Of a stretch of 64,000 nucleotides of DNA, positions 1 through 12,720 are shown one piece after another. The notes beneath the pieces are model-generated. The model was not told the origin of the DNA. It worked only from the letters and a program-made list of their open reading frames with translations, and did not search any database. The stretch lies in NCBI GenBank assembly GCA_910589415.1, contig OU342639.1, forward strand, positions 16,810,268 through 16,874,267. Reading direction: 5' to 3'. Numbering within the stretch: the stretch's first letter is position 1; every line of letters starts with the position of its first letter. This stretch comes from Malachius bipustulatus (lineage: Eukaryota; Arthropoda; Insecta; Coleoptera; Melyridae). A program made the translations under genes and the position numbers.

Positions 1-190
1 ACGTATCTGGTGGAATGTCACCTTAAATGCGTTAGTGCTGCAAGTCGTAAGACTTGAACCTAAGAAGTCTTACGCACTCACTAAGTCTTGCAGGACTCAC
101 GCAGCGATAAATCTTACGACTTTAGTTTGCGCAAGCAAGTATTAATGTAATGCAACGCTGAGCGCCTGTGCCGGCCTTTAGGCTTGTAAG

Positions 191-1126
191 GCCGGCTCCA
201 CACATGGGGGCCAGTGTTGGCACCAATGTTGGCCCGTGATTAGCGATATTTTTGTAGAACATCCTCACATTGGTAGTGATTGGCGCCAAACTCAGTTACT
301 CCCAAGTAGAGCCAACGTGAACATGTCGGATATTGAAGTTGCCACGGGTGCGTTTGCTGCATGTACTAAGCACTGCCTATTATAATATTTTATTGCAAAC
401 ACAAAAAAAAAGTCCGCGCAGAAGAAGATGGTGGGTCATAATACTTCACAGATTACGAAATCTGTAAGCATTCATTCATTGAATATTTTAAGTGGGTGCA
501 AATTATAAATTTGCAATTTGAATTTAGTATGAAATAAGATGAAACAGGAATAAAATAAATTCAGATGTATGTAATATCATTAATGTTTCAGGTATGATGG
601 ACGTCAGTTGTTAAGTAACTTAATACAAGCACCCTCTGGACATTTCGAAAACTTATTATTTTATAGAAAGGCAAGATGCCTACGTGTACACACAGACAGG
701 CCGACTGAGAAATGAGATAACTTTAGAAGATAATTTCCGCGATAATTTCTAAACCTTACACGCACGTTGACAGTAATTAATATTATTTCATATTAGGTCC
801 CAAGTTAGCAGTCTTAATTATTATTTTTCGTTACTATGGATCCTTTAAAAAAAATACTTGTCGCTTGATTTCTGTAATTTCGAGTCTTAACATTATAGAT
901 AAGATAAGATAAGCGGCGTTTTAAACGACCAATGTGTGGCCGGCAACGCCAGCATTGGGAGAAATCTCTTTGCTTTGACGTGTCTTCGAAAAACCGACAC
1001 AAAACGGGTACCTTCCAACGTTGGCGCGAACATTGCCGCCAACACTAAATTCCCGATCCACACATTGGGCGAATGTTATTGGCGCCCGAGTTGGCGCCAA
1101 TATTTGCCCCAATGTGTGGAGCCGGC
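191..1126. mobile_element. TIR element with TTGGCGCCAA subrepeats
   Basis: The left end (from 191) and the right end (to 1126) are inverted copies beginning GCCGGCTCCACACAT. Both ends carry several degenerate copies of TTGGCGCCAA or TTGGCACCAA, and one more copy of the GTGTGGCCGGC motif lies near 930-945. No transposase reading frame was seen, so this is probably a non-autonomous DNA transposon of about 0.94 kb. A clear target-site duplication could not be found, so the superfamily is open. A short GC hairpin (GGCCGGC arms) sits just outside the left end at about 170-196. Confidence 0.6.
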
Positions 1127-1239
1127 GTAATACGAGTAGGTATGCGTGTAAATACAAATGCTGATAAAGTGCCAATTTTTTATGTTTACTTTATAATAAT
1201 TATTAAATTAACTTTGGTAATTAATCAAATCTGACTTGT

Positions 1240-2660
1240 CTGACACTTGTCTGGGTATCCGTATCAGTTGATAAGATTTAAAATCAATTAAAGGATTAAA
1301 ACATACAAACCTATGCATAAATCTTTTACCTATAATTATACATACATCATTATACAATATAAGATTATTTTTTGGATTGATTATAGGATTAACTTACTTA
1401 ACAAAACTTATCATCTCCTAAACTTATGCACTAAAATTTGCAGCTTTCTGGTATTTTCTGTTTTTATAGCAAAAAACTAAACTTTGAAAAATTAAAACGA
1501 TAAAAATAAACATAAATGAAGCTTTGTAGATTTAAATGCTCTAAATTTAAATTTTGACTCAAATTTTACCGATTTTTTTCCAATTTATACAATTATCTCC
1601 AAAAATATCTCCATAATGCGTCAAAGTGCATCACAGTCATCTTCCTATAATAGGAGTCACACTTCGCATGTTTCATTTATGAACACTTTTGAATGAATTT
1701 CATGACAATTCATTCATTTATGCTATCAGTTAATTTTAGACAGTACATATACATAATAGTACGGAAATCCCTCTCTCAGCTGGTTTTTATTTTTGTTTTA
1801 TTTACATTTACAGAACATTCTCATGAAGTAGGTAGGCGTAATTCAAAATCTTTTACATTCTGAAAAGTCAATCTTTACTATTTTCATTTTCGAGTACTGA
1901 TTCGTACATCTTTATGAAATATCGAGGTTGATATTTTTAAATCGAACTCATTTGTCATAAGATAATTAATAATTAGTTTCTTTTGACGTATGGTATTTTT
2001 TACATACTTGGAAAATAATTTGACATAGAATACAAAATGTAACAATATTCATAGTATTCTATTGAAAAAAAAAACAAAGTTGATGACCACTTCCGGTAAA
2101 ACCGAAAACGGAAAAGTATTCTATTATAATGCTTGTGCATTATTAAGACTAATCATCATTTGCAAATTTTCAAATTTCAATTACATACCTATACATCAAC
2201 TTTCAAAGATACCATTACTGAAAACAAATTGTTTAATCTGAACCCCTGTATGTTAACAATTTACAATCACAAAATAAATTGGACTTTGAGAGAAATCGAT
2301 CATTTATGAAATCCATAAGGTCAATTTCGAGGTCAATTTATTGCTTTTAGAATCTAAGTTAAAAAAAAAAAAAACTGACAACAAAGGCAGTGACACTAGA
2401 TATACTATATCTTGTTCATATTATAACAAGAAAAAAAAAATTACTTGAAATTTTACAATTTTTTTTCTAATTATTATTGATAGCAATAAATTTTAAAAGA
2501 ACGCAAAAGATCGGATCTTGATCAAATTCGGTTCGACTGAGTTTTTTTTTATGCTCGTTTCATTAAAAATTTGGGAAATTACAGAAAAATTGGTCAATAA
2601 AGCTTTTCATAGAAATGAAATAAAAATTAAATTAAATTTCTATTGATAATCGAATTTCAT
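1240..2660. other. AT-rich stretch, nothing recognised
   Basis: Very AT-rich with poly-A and poly-T runs. No convincing exon, RNA gene or transposon end was seen on either strand. Confidence 0.5.
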
Positions 2661-2662
2661 TA

Positions 2663-3673
2663 CGGGTGCACCATATTATCCTTCTCTATATTGCTATCTC
2701 CTAACGCTAACGGATACAGGGTAGGTTAAACAAGTCCAAAGGAGGGTAATTTTGTGGCCATCTCGATTCCGTCGAGGCATACAAGATATCTGTGACCGTT
2801 CCTGAAATATCCTGAAAAAACTGAAAAATCGAGATTTCCTATTTTTGCTATATCTTTTTTATTATTGGAGATTAATGAATAATTTTTGTGGGCTTACATA
2901 AGTCGGCAAGAGCTACCATCTGACATTTCAAAAATTTTCAAAGCCGACTAGATCCTAGAATTTTCATAGTCAACTTTCGTTTTTCTTATGGCCACCATAG
3001 TATTTTTTCATGTTGTTCGGTATAAAATAAAATCATAAAAACCAAAAATTGTTAAACTTCAAAAAATAAATTAAAAAAAAAATTAATTCTTATTTTTTTC
3101 TTTACAAAAAATACAACTTTTTAGACCGAATTTCATAGATAAAATAAAAAACCATAAGGCAAGCACTATTCCGGCGTATTTTACCAATGATGACGTTTTT
3201 CAACGATTTTTTTTAGGTTTTTTTTTTTTGAAAACAGAAGAATAAATATTTTAGAATTTTTTTTTAAAGTTTATTAGTTTTTGGTTTCGATTATTTATTT
3301 TTTTTATACAGAACAACATAAAAAAACAATATGGTGGCCATAAGAAAAACGAAAGTTGACTATGAAAATCCTGGGATCTAGTCGGCTTTGAAAATTTTTG
3401 AAATGTCAGATGGATAGGTAGCTCTTGTCGACTTATGTAAGCCTACAAATAATTATTTATTAATTTCCAATAATAAAAAAGATATGGAAAAAATAAGAAA
3501 CCTCAATTTTTCAGTTTTTTCAGGATATTTCAGGAACGGTCACAGATATTTTGTATGTCTTGACTGATTCGATATGGCCACAAAATTTCGCTTCTTTGGA
3601 CTTGTTTAACCGACCATGTAACTCTTAGTGTTTTGGAGATAGCAATATAGAGAAGGATATATGGTGCACCCTG
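2663..3673. mobile_element. 1-kb fold-back element, CAGGGTGCACC ends
   Basis: Two long arms (about 2663-3010 and 3315-3673) are inverted copies. The outer ends read (C)GGGTGCACCATAT and ATATGGTGCACCCTG, with a TA on each side. The arms share a block with TGAAATATCCTGAAAAAACTG and another with AAACGAAAGTTGACTATGAA. A single decayed arm of the same family lies at 46165-46440. No coding sequence is present, which fits a non-autonomous TA-target element. Confidence 0.75.
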
Positions 3674-3679
3674 TATATT

Positions 3680-4545
3680 GAGATTGTCATCTGTAAATTT
3701 ATTTAAACCAAATTACACCAAGAGTTTTGGGATTTTTTGTAATGATGAATGAATTTAAAAACATGCCAAATTTTTTTGTTTGTGATTTTTTTCCTGCCAG
3801 ATTCGGTTTTAATTAATTTTTTATCTGCTCGTTTCAAAATTTCAGAAATATGCCGGCAAAAAGTTTCAGCTTAAAATTTACATACGAACAAAAGCCAAAT
3901 ATTTTATTGTGCGATGTTTTCGCCCAGATTCGATGCATGCAAACGAATTTTTTCATCTGTTTCGATCGGAAAATATGCATACTTGATGCTGTAAACATTT
4001 TTTATGTTGTATTTGATTTATTTATTATTCTTGTTATTAATTATTTCTAAATTACAAGTATGTAAATATACAAAAAATAAGGTGCAGATGTATTAGCAAA
4101 AACGCGCAAAAATCTAGTCAAGAGAGTACAAAAAATAAATAAATAAATAAGGGGCAAAAGACTTATTATTATCAAGTATAACTGAGGGAACTTATAGAAT
4201 ATTAAAAAAAAATTAATTGAGTTATGTTTAAAAAAAGTTCTATTGACATTTTGAGTAACTGCAAATCACTTTATTATATCTATTATAAAATTACGTTCCT
4301 ATCGTTGAAGTAACATCGACCTTTGTTCAATAATTGTAAATTATTAACATCCTGATGCTTAATTCATTCGATCATTAACAGAAAACAAAAAAATCATTAC
4401 TTTTTGTGCAATTAAAAAAATATTAATAACGTAGTTTTTCAAGGTAGGTCGACAAGTTTTATACCTCCCCTCTCTTCTCTCTTATGCATGGAAATATCAA
4501 TCGATTAATGAATAAATTACTTAGTTATAAAAAATAAATAAGATA
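3680..4545. other. AT-rich stretch, nothing recognised
   Basis: No gene or repeat end was recognised. If the exon at 4551-4627 is real, this would be the first part of its downstream intron. Confidence 0.4.
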
Positions 4546-4550
4546 CTTAC

Positions 4551-4627
4551 TTCTTCGAGGTCCTCCTGATCATCGAAATCATCAACGGGTGATGCATCGT
4601 CTTCCATTGTCTTCGAAATGAGAGTCA
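4551..4627 (-). CDS. Possible first coding exon of an unidentified gene
   Basis: On the minus strand an acceptor (TTCTGTTTCAG) ends just above 4627. A 20-nt leader follows, then ATG at 4605-4607 in a good context (GACAATGG), and the frame stays open to a consensus donor (GTAAGT at 4545-4550). The encoded start is MEDDASPVDDFDDQEDLEE, strongly acidic, like the N-termini of many cytosolic regulatory or ER-shaping proteins. I do not recognise the family. No following exon was found down to position 1, so the rest would lie outside the window. The upstream acceptor implies a non-coding 5' exon somewhere above 4627. Confidence 0.4.
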
Positions 4628-4639
4628 CTGAAACAGAAA

Positions 4640-5669
4640 CACTTTGAAAATAATTCCTGTAGGTACCTACGACTCAATCATCAAGTTCATAAACCTACTA
4701 TTTTCGAATTAATGTTTAACAATAATTAATAATTATCTTATCTCCTTGTAAGGTTTTATTGTAATATCAATTGTAAATAAATTAGTTTAATAAGAAGGAA
4801 GATTATCAGTAATACGCGCACAATAAACTAGGCACTGAACGAACTATCGAGTTTAAATTTAAATTTTCAGTAAAAGTTGGTTAGAATAAGAGGTTCAATA
4901 TAGAAAGTACCTACGCATAAGTAGTACCTACCTATGTAGTAGTAGATAGTAGTAGTAGTACAGTAGACAAATAAATTGCTAAAATAGTGGCGAAGAAATT
5001 TAGTCTCTACTCTTTAGTGAAGTCACTTTCACACGAAACATCACCATTAGAGGTACCTACTAGGAAGATATTTATTTTAACAATAACGCTGATAATAATA
5101 TAATAAAAAATTAATCACTCGTCATCAAACGAGAGTTGTTGTATGATATGTTTAAACAAGTTATGCTCTCTGAACTAAACTGGATGATTGAATAAATAAA
5201 AATAAATGTTATCACTTTTATTTAATATATGTATAAGCACCTAAACAACGTTGTTGTGTATAATATAGAAGAAAAAATGAAGGTAAACTTTAACTTGATC
5301 AACCTCGAATATCAGAAACCATGTAACTAACCAACAACCGGAGATACAACAATAATTATTATTAAGCTGGTGGTGGCTATGGTGATTCTCACATACTGGA
5401 TCATATCGGCGATTTATATTTACCTTTTATATATAGGTAGGTAAGGATGCTTATATTTTATTATTGCATTAATTCTCAATCTTCATTTGAATTTTACTCT
5501 TTTAATAGCTAGGTACTTTACTGTAATCATCCTACGAGTAAGACGGTTAATTTCGAACTAATTATTAAGTCTATTAAGTATTAGTACCTACCTAGTACTA
5601 TTATTACGCTAGGTAGGTACTATAAACGTACTTACTGTCTTCAGTACCAAAACCTATAAATTATTACTA
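4640..5669. repeat. Low-complexity stretch rich in TAGGTACCTA
   Basis: Degenerate palindromic runs of TAGGTA/TACCTA appear repeatedly (for example about 4660-4670, 4905-4945, 5055-5065, 5580-5630). The same motif recurs at 8300, 8520-8560, 8660-8690, 10725-10745, 11800-11815, 45640-45665, 59400-59430 and 59565-59760. No gene was seen. Confidence 0.5.
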
Positions 5670-5671
5670 TA

Positions 5672-6515
5672 CAGGCTGTCCCATTTTAATGTCCCACCCC
5701 GGATAACTTTTGTCAGTGACCTTGAATCAAAAATTGTTTGGTACAAAAGTTGTACAACTCTAATACTTTTGACCTTGGGTACAAGGTTCAAGGTCATTCA
5801 AGGTCAACTTTGTTTTTTTAAATGAAACTTTCTATTTTTGACATCGGCAATCGATTGCGCCTGAAAAAATATGAGACTTTTGTCTGAAACTTTTTTTCTG
5901 AAAACGCAAATTTAATCGACTTATGCAGCTGCCAAAATTAAATTTTTTAAGCTTTGTGAATTTTTAACTCGAGAATGGTAGCTTTCTAAGAAAATCCGCA
6001 AGAGACAAAAAGTGCTTGGATTTGCGCAAGGAACCGTCACGAATTTTCTTGAACACAGGCGCTGAGAACAGAGTTTTCGTTAATTTTGACCGAATGAAAA
6101 ATTAAACTTTTCTTGATGGAAAATTGTTAATTTTGAGCTGCTTGCACCAAAGGAATAATTAAACTTTTCTTGATGAAAAATCTAACTTGTGGTTCTCTTC
6201 TAAACCTCACCATTTTCGAGTTGAAAATTCAAAAATTTTAAAATTTTCAATTTGAAGGCTAAATTAATTGAGAAAATTTGCGTTTTCAGAAAAAAAGTTT
6301 CAGACAAAAGTCTCATATTTTTTCACGCGCAATCGATTGCCGATGTCAAAAATAGGGAGTTCCATTGAAAAAAACAAAGTTGACCTTGAATGACCTTGAA
6401 CCTTGTACCCAAGGTCAAAAGTATTAGAGTTGTACAACTTTTGTACCAAACAATTTTTGATTCAAGGTCACTGACAAAAGTTATCAGGGGTGGGACATTA
6501 AAATGGGACACCCTG
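5672..6515. mobile_element. Fold-back element A (CAGGGTGTCCC ends, TA flanks)
   Basis: Inverted arms of about 170 bp or more: the left starts CAGGCTGTCCCATTTTAA at 5672 and the right ends with the complement at 6515. TA lies on both sides (5670-5671 and 6516-6517). The arms include a block containing CAAGGTTCAAGGTCATTC. There is no coding potential beyond shadows. It directly abuts another element of the same end type. Confidence 0.8.
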
Positions 6516-6519
6516 TATA

Positions 6520-6956
6520 CAGGGTGTTTTGTAATTGAAAGCCAATATTTAAGGGGCTGATTTTTGGGTCCATTTTAAGAAGAAAACTTCATAAGAACGT
6601 ATGTCCTAAAAGTTTTAACTTTTGAGATACAGGGTGGTAAAGTGTTTAAAAATAATTAATTTTTTCATAATATTTTTAATACCGCTCTGGATATTTTATT
6701 GAAATTTAATACGTACAAAGGTATTACTCATCAAGAGGCATTTTTTCATGTATGTACCACATTTCGTTTTATCTCCACTAGTCACATCTTGCAGAATTTT
6801 ACTTGCATATTTTTATATTTTTATTGTCACTTTAATGATAATCTTAATATCTCAAAAGTAAGACTTTTAGGACATACGTTCATATAAAGTTTTCTTCTTA
6901 AAATGGACCCAAAAATCACCCCCTTAAATATTGACATTCAATTACATAACACCCTG
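6520..6956. mobile_element. Fold-back element B (CAGGGTGTTTTG ends, TA flanks)
   Basis: The left arm starts CAGGGTGTTTTGTAATTG at 6520. The right arm ends with a complementary copy at 6956, and both share the block AAAATGGACCCAAAAATCA in inverse orientation. TA dinucleotides flank it (6518-6519, 6957-6958). It lies 4 bp from element A, so the two form a tandem insertion cluster. Confidence 0.75.
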
Positions 6957-6974
6957 TATAGGTAATCTACTGAT

Positions 6975-7110
6975 ATATCCCAGACCACTCCTTGTAGATA
7001 TCTTACTTTCACAATAATTTCAGCCCCCTAGATTGAAGACTACGACCTGAAATGACACCACAAGAATTGGTATTTTGTAATTTTGAAATCACCTTGTAGA
7101 GGTAACACAA
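6975..7110. repeat. Dispersed repeat copy (AGACCACTCCTTGTRGATAT)
   Basis: Shares a block with 27820-27960, 42960-43170 and 43560-43710: an AGACCACTCCT core, then TATCTTA, then CACAAAAATTTCAG-like sequence and a CCTAGATTGAARAC-like end. Boundaries are uncertain and no terminal repeats were seen. Confidence 0.55.
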
Positions 7111-8750
7111 CTTTAAGAATTTATTTTAACAAAAATCCAACGTTATCTCAAAGTTCTACAAGACTGCATTGTTTCGTACACTAATCTTGAAAGATGAGGC
7201 TGCAGGGGCGTTTTTAAAATCGAAAAGACGCGATTTTTGTTGAGACAAATCATCAACCCAAAGTTTTGGTTACTTTTGTTTTTCTTTTACACAGATAACA
7301 CGTCCCTATAGGTGGGGGATAGGTGGTGAGGCTGGTGACGGAAAATTATATTGTCCTAGATTCTTATGGGTTAAAAAACCAAGTCCTCGCGAATTTTCCG
7401 ACATAATTAGACTTCAGAATACAGCAGATGGTATGTGCTTAGGTTGGAGGCCAAAAGTCATAGTGAACTCAATAAGGAAATATTTTTACGCTTTTTTATT
7501 ATTTTTCACTTCTCCTACCACATCTGCTACAATAAACGTAAAAAATTCAACATTTCAAAAACGCCATCCACTGCGATTTGGAAAATTTTTCGAAGTAAAA
7601 TATTTTTCACCCGAAACGCAGACATTTAAAATCACAACATAAGTTTACTTAATTTTTTTTAATCGGTTAGAAAATAGTTTGTTTTAAATAAGTTAAACTT
7701 TTTTATTTGACTCTTTTATGACCTAGGTACCTACGAGATATTTTTAAAGCTTTTGCTGTTATTCGTTCAACTCTCCCGAATTGTATTTTTTTTTTCATTT
7801 TGACATTTGACAAAATATTAAAATATACACGTCATCACCATTTAATTTCTGTTACGTTATACAAGCTCTTGGTCTTTTCCTACTTCCGCCCCCTTTAGAA
7901 AAAAAAAGTTTAAAAATCGCGTGCAACTCTCCCACATCGCCTAACGTCGTGATATTCCTATTAGATTAATGTTTTGTTTCATATTTTCAATATTTGTAAA
8001 ATTCTCAATTTTAGAAGTCTCCTGAAAACAGGGAAAATTAATGGAGACCTGCAAGCAGGGCCGACGTCAACTCCTTCTTTTTTAAAGTCGTTCTACGAAA
8101 ATGTAATAATTAGATAATTTAGATATTATTACTGCTGCACAGTAAACAATGAATGGTGTATAGATTTTCCAATTATCATTTTAGTCGTCTATCAGCTTTA
8201 CGAGCTACTTTGTGCGTGCTAATTATCCATAGTATTGTAAGCCCGAGAAAAAAATCGCATACATAATCAGAGAAAGGTCACATCTATTAATTGGAATAAC
8301 TAGGTAGGTACCTACCTACATGGTACTTGGAATGATTATTTATTCCAATTATTAATTATTTCATGGTAAATGGCATCTCAAAAAATTATTTTTAAATTTA
8401 CATCCATTTATTCCAGACCATTTAGGAAAAACTGGATGAAATTATCAACAAAACAAACTGAAAAGGAAATTTTCTTATTTTATTTAATAATCAATATCAA
8501 AGTATCAAAGTACCTACAACAGTAGGTATAGGTAGTAATCTTGTAGGTACTTACATACATTTATCTCATTTTTATAGATTTAGATCTAACTTGTTAATGA
8601 TTATGATTTCATATCATGTTTATTATTAATTCATATTACTTTATTACTTCGTATATTAGCTACCTAGGTACTTGTCACAGTTAATTAGGTACCCACAAAT
8701 AAAAATATACAATTCTGTATTTCTCTAATCGAGCTTTAATGATTCAGGTT
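7110..8750. other. Intergenic, nothing recognised
   Basis: AT-rich. Short open frames around 7433-7642 look like chance. No splice-supported exon, RNA gene or transposon end was identified. Confidence 0.4.
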
Positions 8751-9580
8751 TTTATACAGGGTGTTCCAAATACCAGGTACATACAACAGGAGGTAATTAA
8801 TTATTTTGCTTATTTTATGCTTAAAAGTTCAAATAAATATAGATTCGCAAACGCTTCTTCACCGATCTACAGGGTGTTGTAATTTGAAGACTTGTTTCTT
8901 TATCACTCCATGAGGTTAGTCAAATTTTAGTCAAACAGTTAGTCGCACAGGGCCGTCCTATGTGTGGAGCATATTTAAGAAAGAAGCGATCGTGACATAG
9001 AGACGGAAGTAATAAAAAAAACAGCGACACGGGATGTGTTTCCGACTAAAATTCACTAGAAGTAGATTGTATAGGAAACTGGCTGTTGACCTCGGGTGAT
9101 CACGCATAACCGACGTGATTTATGCGTGTAAGCGGGGACTTCCCGCAAGCACATCCTGAGAGGATGAAGACAGTGTGCGGAGAAGAGAACCAGTACCAGT
9201 GGTAGTAACACGGCAGCTCTGACTCTGACCCTGTCAGGCATCGATATAGATCATTTTTACGTTCTTTATTTTGAATCAACGTTCTTATATAGATTTGTTC
9301 AACATTTCCTGGTTGTAATTATTCAACTTATGAAATTATTTGCTTCTTTAATTTCGGTAATTACTAATAACGTGTGGAGCGCAGTGAAAATCTAGTGCCC
9401 AGTGCGTAGGTACTCATTACCTACCCACCTACATACTACATAGCCGTGACCCCTTCACCGAGGGCCGAGCGACGGAGATGAATGAATACCGCATGACAGC
9501 TCCGGGGTGCACGGGACCTCTTTTCTTCTAATCCTCGTCGTGAAGAGAATAACGGTACCTACTACGGAAGGATGGACCGG
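8750..9580. other. Fragments of CAGGGTG repeats and unclassified DNA
   Basis: Single CAGGGTGTT ends occur near 8757 and 8872 without a clear partner. The stretch 8930-9560 is more GC-rich than its surroundings but shows no recognisable protein or terminal repeat. Confidence 0.35.
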
Positions 9581-9739
9581 TGAGTCGTATTTATGGGCGA
9601 TACCGAGTTGGGCGAAGGATTTTGTTCTTCACTAATCCCAGGGCTCAATTGGGCGGCAAACGAGAAACTAGGGGATTATAAGAGATAATGAAACATAACT
9701 GGACAGGCAAGAAATACATGTGCGGCCTTGCCCATTATA

Positions 9740-10622
9740 CAGGCTGTCCCAGCTTATTCGAAGCGGTCTCTGTAGGCCAAACGATTGATTTTTTCCAAAA
9801 AAAATTTGCAAATTCAAGTACAAGATTACAATGGCCATAATTTAAAATTATTTTGGAGTATACAGAGAGTGTCCCATATGACAGTGGCATATCAAAGTTA
9901 TGTTTTTTAAATGGAATGCTCCTATAATGTTATTGCATTTTTAGATTGTCTGAGAAGAGAAAATAAGATTGGCTTTTACAGTTGGTGTTTAAATTCAGAA
10001 GTTTTTGAGTTATAAACAAGTGAAAATCGTCATTTTTCAAATTCAAAGCCCTGTACAACGAAAACGGTTCAAGATAGAGAAAAACGGCTTACATGTTCCT
10101 ATTTAAACTTTTTATGTCCTATCCTATGGTATAGAAACATTTTTACTTTCTTTGATTTTTTTATTTGGCGACGCGTGGAGAAATCTCAGAATTTTTAAAA
10201 TTTTTTATCACCCTGTATAAACATTTCATCTACATCACAGGATAGTACATGAAAAGTTAAAATAGGGACATGTAAGCCGTTTTTCTCTATCTTCAGCCGT
10301 TTTCGTTGTACAGGGCTTTGAACTTGAAAAATGACGATTTTCACTTGTTTATAACTCAAAAACTTCTGAATTTAAACACCAACTGTAAAAGTCAATCTTA
10401 TTTTCTCTTCTCAGACAATCTAAAAATGCAATAACCTAGGAGCATTCCATTTAAAAAAACATAACTTTGATATGCCAGTCATATGGGAGACTCTGTATAC
10501 TCCAAAATGATTTTAAATTATGGCCATTGTGATCCTGTAGGTACTTGAATTTTCAAAAAGTTTTTTGAAAAAGTCCATCGTTTGGCCTACAGAGACCGCT
10601 TCGAATAAGCTGGGACACCCTG
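9740..10622. mobile_element. Fold-back element C (CAGGSTGTCCC ends, TA flanks)
   Basis: The left end is CAGGCTGTCCCAGCTTATTC at 9740 and the right end is the complement at 10622, with TA on both sides. The arms are about 400 bp and close to identical over long runs (CCCTGTACAACGAAAACGG appears in both orientations). A decayed relative lies at 34269-35940 in ABHD18 intron 3, where element D has inserted into it. Confidence 0.8.
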
Positions 10623-10756
10623 TATATGTATATAGCAGTGTTGCCAGATTTATTTAGTGGTGCTTTTAGTAGATCGGATAGGTATACCCCTAATCAATTT
10701 ACTATTAATAATTGAAGTCGAGTAGGCAGTAGGTACGTACCTACCTATGGCTATGT

Positions 10757-10861
10757 TGCACTTTAGCGTCATCGGTAAGTCAGGTCTTAGGTCAGGTGAA
10801 AAAAAAAATGAAAAAAAACCTACCCTGACCAAAGACCTGACTTACCGGTGAGTTTTAGTGC
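10757..10861. mobile_element. Hairpin MITE, copy 1 of 3
   Basis: A palindrome centred on a T/A-rich loop. It shares the core AAGTCAGGTC...GGTCAGGGTAGG with copies at 32183-32443 and 45689-45924. In this copy the left core is degraded (CTTAGGTCAGG). Outer arms (GCACT...CGGTAAGTCAGG) are short and diverged. Confidence 0.6.
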
Positions 10862-11298
10862 GGAAAAAAAAATACCCATCGCATAAATAAACAGCTCCCG
10901 TTATGGTTGCTTATAGTTGTTTTGAAACTGGGGCAACATGTTTGAAATATAACTGTATAATTATAATGTGTATCGCCATATTCATTATATATTACTTTTC
11001 TATTGATGTTTCATGTTTCTGCTGTAGGTATAGTATAAAATGATTATAAATGCACTAAGGGCTTAAAAAATAATACAACAAGTACATATATTAGTATTAT
11101 TTATTTTTTTCAATTTTATTTAATGTAGAAAATCGGAATTTCTGTAAAATCTGGCAACGTAGCCATACAAGAGCATGCAAATAACTCAACGGTATTTAGA
11201 AATTCCTTCGCCCAATTGAGCTTCAGGATTATAAGCACCCCCGTCGTGTCGAAGGGTCACTCAGGTAATTTCGCCCAACTCGGAAACGCCGAAATATA

Positions 11299-12575
11299 TA
11301 CATCCACGTCTCCTAAGTTTCATCAATTTTTTCGGGACCGAGGAGCGAAATAAATAGGGGTGCTGGGTGGGTAAGAAGCTAAAAACAGCCATTGAAAACT
11401 AATATTAAGGTCACAACTAAGGCCTCTGTGGCACTACGGTCGAATTTCTATTTTTTTCTTCACTATCAGGGCAAGGAATATCTTCGAGATTAACAGTAGC
11501 ACGATTTTTATTTTGAATTTTGCATTTATATTCCAAAAATCGTAATATCAAATCCTATGTGGTCTGGTCACGATATGAGAACGCGGATATAATGCCGAGT
11601 GCGTGTCTGTATGCGTTTCGAAGCGCTTGGCATTGTCGTAAGTGGTTACATCCGAGACTCGACGTATTTAATCGGCGCTTGTGTCAGGACCGTACTTTCG
11701 TTGCACTCTCAAAATCGGTTTTAAAGCCGTTTTTTTGCCTTCCCTTTCATTTGCAAAGCAAATGAATAAGTACCTTCCTGGTGTTACTATAAATAGGTAT
11801 AGTAGGTACCTACGTTCTCCACCCCTATAGGTGCCATACTGAAACTGTAGGAGACGCGGATGTAAGTATACAATAGTATAATGACCAAAAATTTGCAACC
11901 CATCCATCTAGAAATATACAGGGCGTTCCATTAAAAAACAAACCTATAAGTGGGTACATTTCTTATAAATATCTCGAAAACGCAATGTTCAATAATTGTT
12001 TTGGTCATTATTTACATCTGCGGCTCCTACAGTTTCACTATGGCACCTATATAGGGGTGGAGAACATACCTATAGTAACACCAGGAAGGTATTCATTTGC
12101 TGGGGAAATGAAAGATAAGCGAACAAAACGGCATCAAAAGAAGGTCTTCCTGAGTGCGGGCCTGTTTAGAACAGTGAATATCATAATAAACATGCAAGGT
12201 CAGAGTGTCGAGAGGACGGCGGAAACCGCGGAAACTCGGTAAACAACACCAGAGCCGGTCTGGTAACAGACGCAACATACGCGGCATGGAAACGTAGTCG
12301 GAATATAATAGCGAGCGATGTCGCGTATTTTTGGAGTATAAATGCAAAATAAATGCAAATTTGAAAATAAAAAGCGTGCTACCGTTATTCTCGAAGATAT
12401 TCCTTGCCCTGAAAGTGAAAAAAAAAATAGAAATTCGACCGTAGTGCCAAAGAGGCCTTAGTGGTGACCTTGATATTAGTTTGCCCTGGCTGTTTTTAGC
12501 TTCTTACCCACCCAGCACCCCTATTTCGCTCCTCGGTCCCGAAAAAATTGATGAAACTTAGGAGCCGCGGATGTA
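11299..12575. mobile_element. 1.28-kb fold-back element (TACATCC ends)
   Basis: Long inverted arms: 11299 onward begins TACATCCACGTCTCCTAAG and the right arm ends with the complement at 12575. Conserved blocks in both arms include CAGCACCCCTATTTCG-like and TCTTCGAGATTAACAG-like sequence. The axis is near 11945-11990, close to a TACAGGGCGTTCC fragment. A single right arm of the same family lies at 49870-50170, and a short piece at about 16810-16860. Confidence 0.75.
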
Positions 12576-12594
12576 AACAATTACCATTGTTTTT

Positions 12595-12720
12595 TCTGTT
12601 TTCGGCATTTTATCCAGGAGAAAAAAATCTTCATATTTACTAATTTAACAGACTTTCTAGCTCAAATAATAACGAAATTAGCAATAGTGCCGACTTAATT
12701 TAAAACACAGTATGTACACA
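12595..12720. repeat. Dispersed repeat copy (TTCTAGCT...GTTAGCAATAGT)
   Basis: About 120 bp closely resembles 30300-30425, including GACTTTCTAGCTCAAATAAT and GCAATAGTGCCGACTTAAT-like blocks. No terminal repeats were defined. Confidence 0.5.

Larger units (their letters stand above)
9585..11300. mobile_element. Interrupted inverted-repeat element
   Basis: About 9590-9690 and 11195-11300 are diverged inverted copies. Each contains CCGAGTTGGGCGAA and a GGCTCAATTGGGCG-like block in the same relative order. Between them sits element C (9740-10622), so this looks like an older element split by a younger insertion. The true ends are unclear. Confidence 0.45.
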
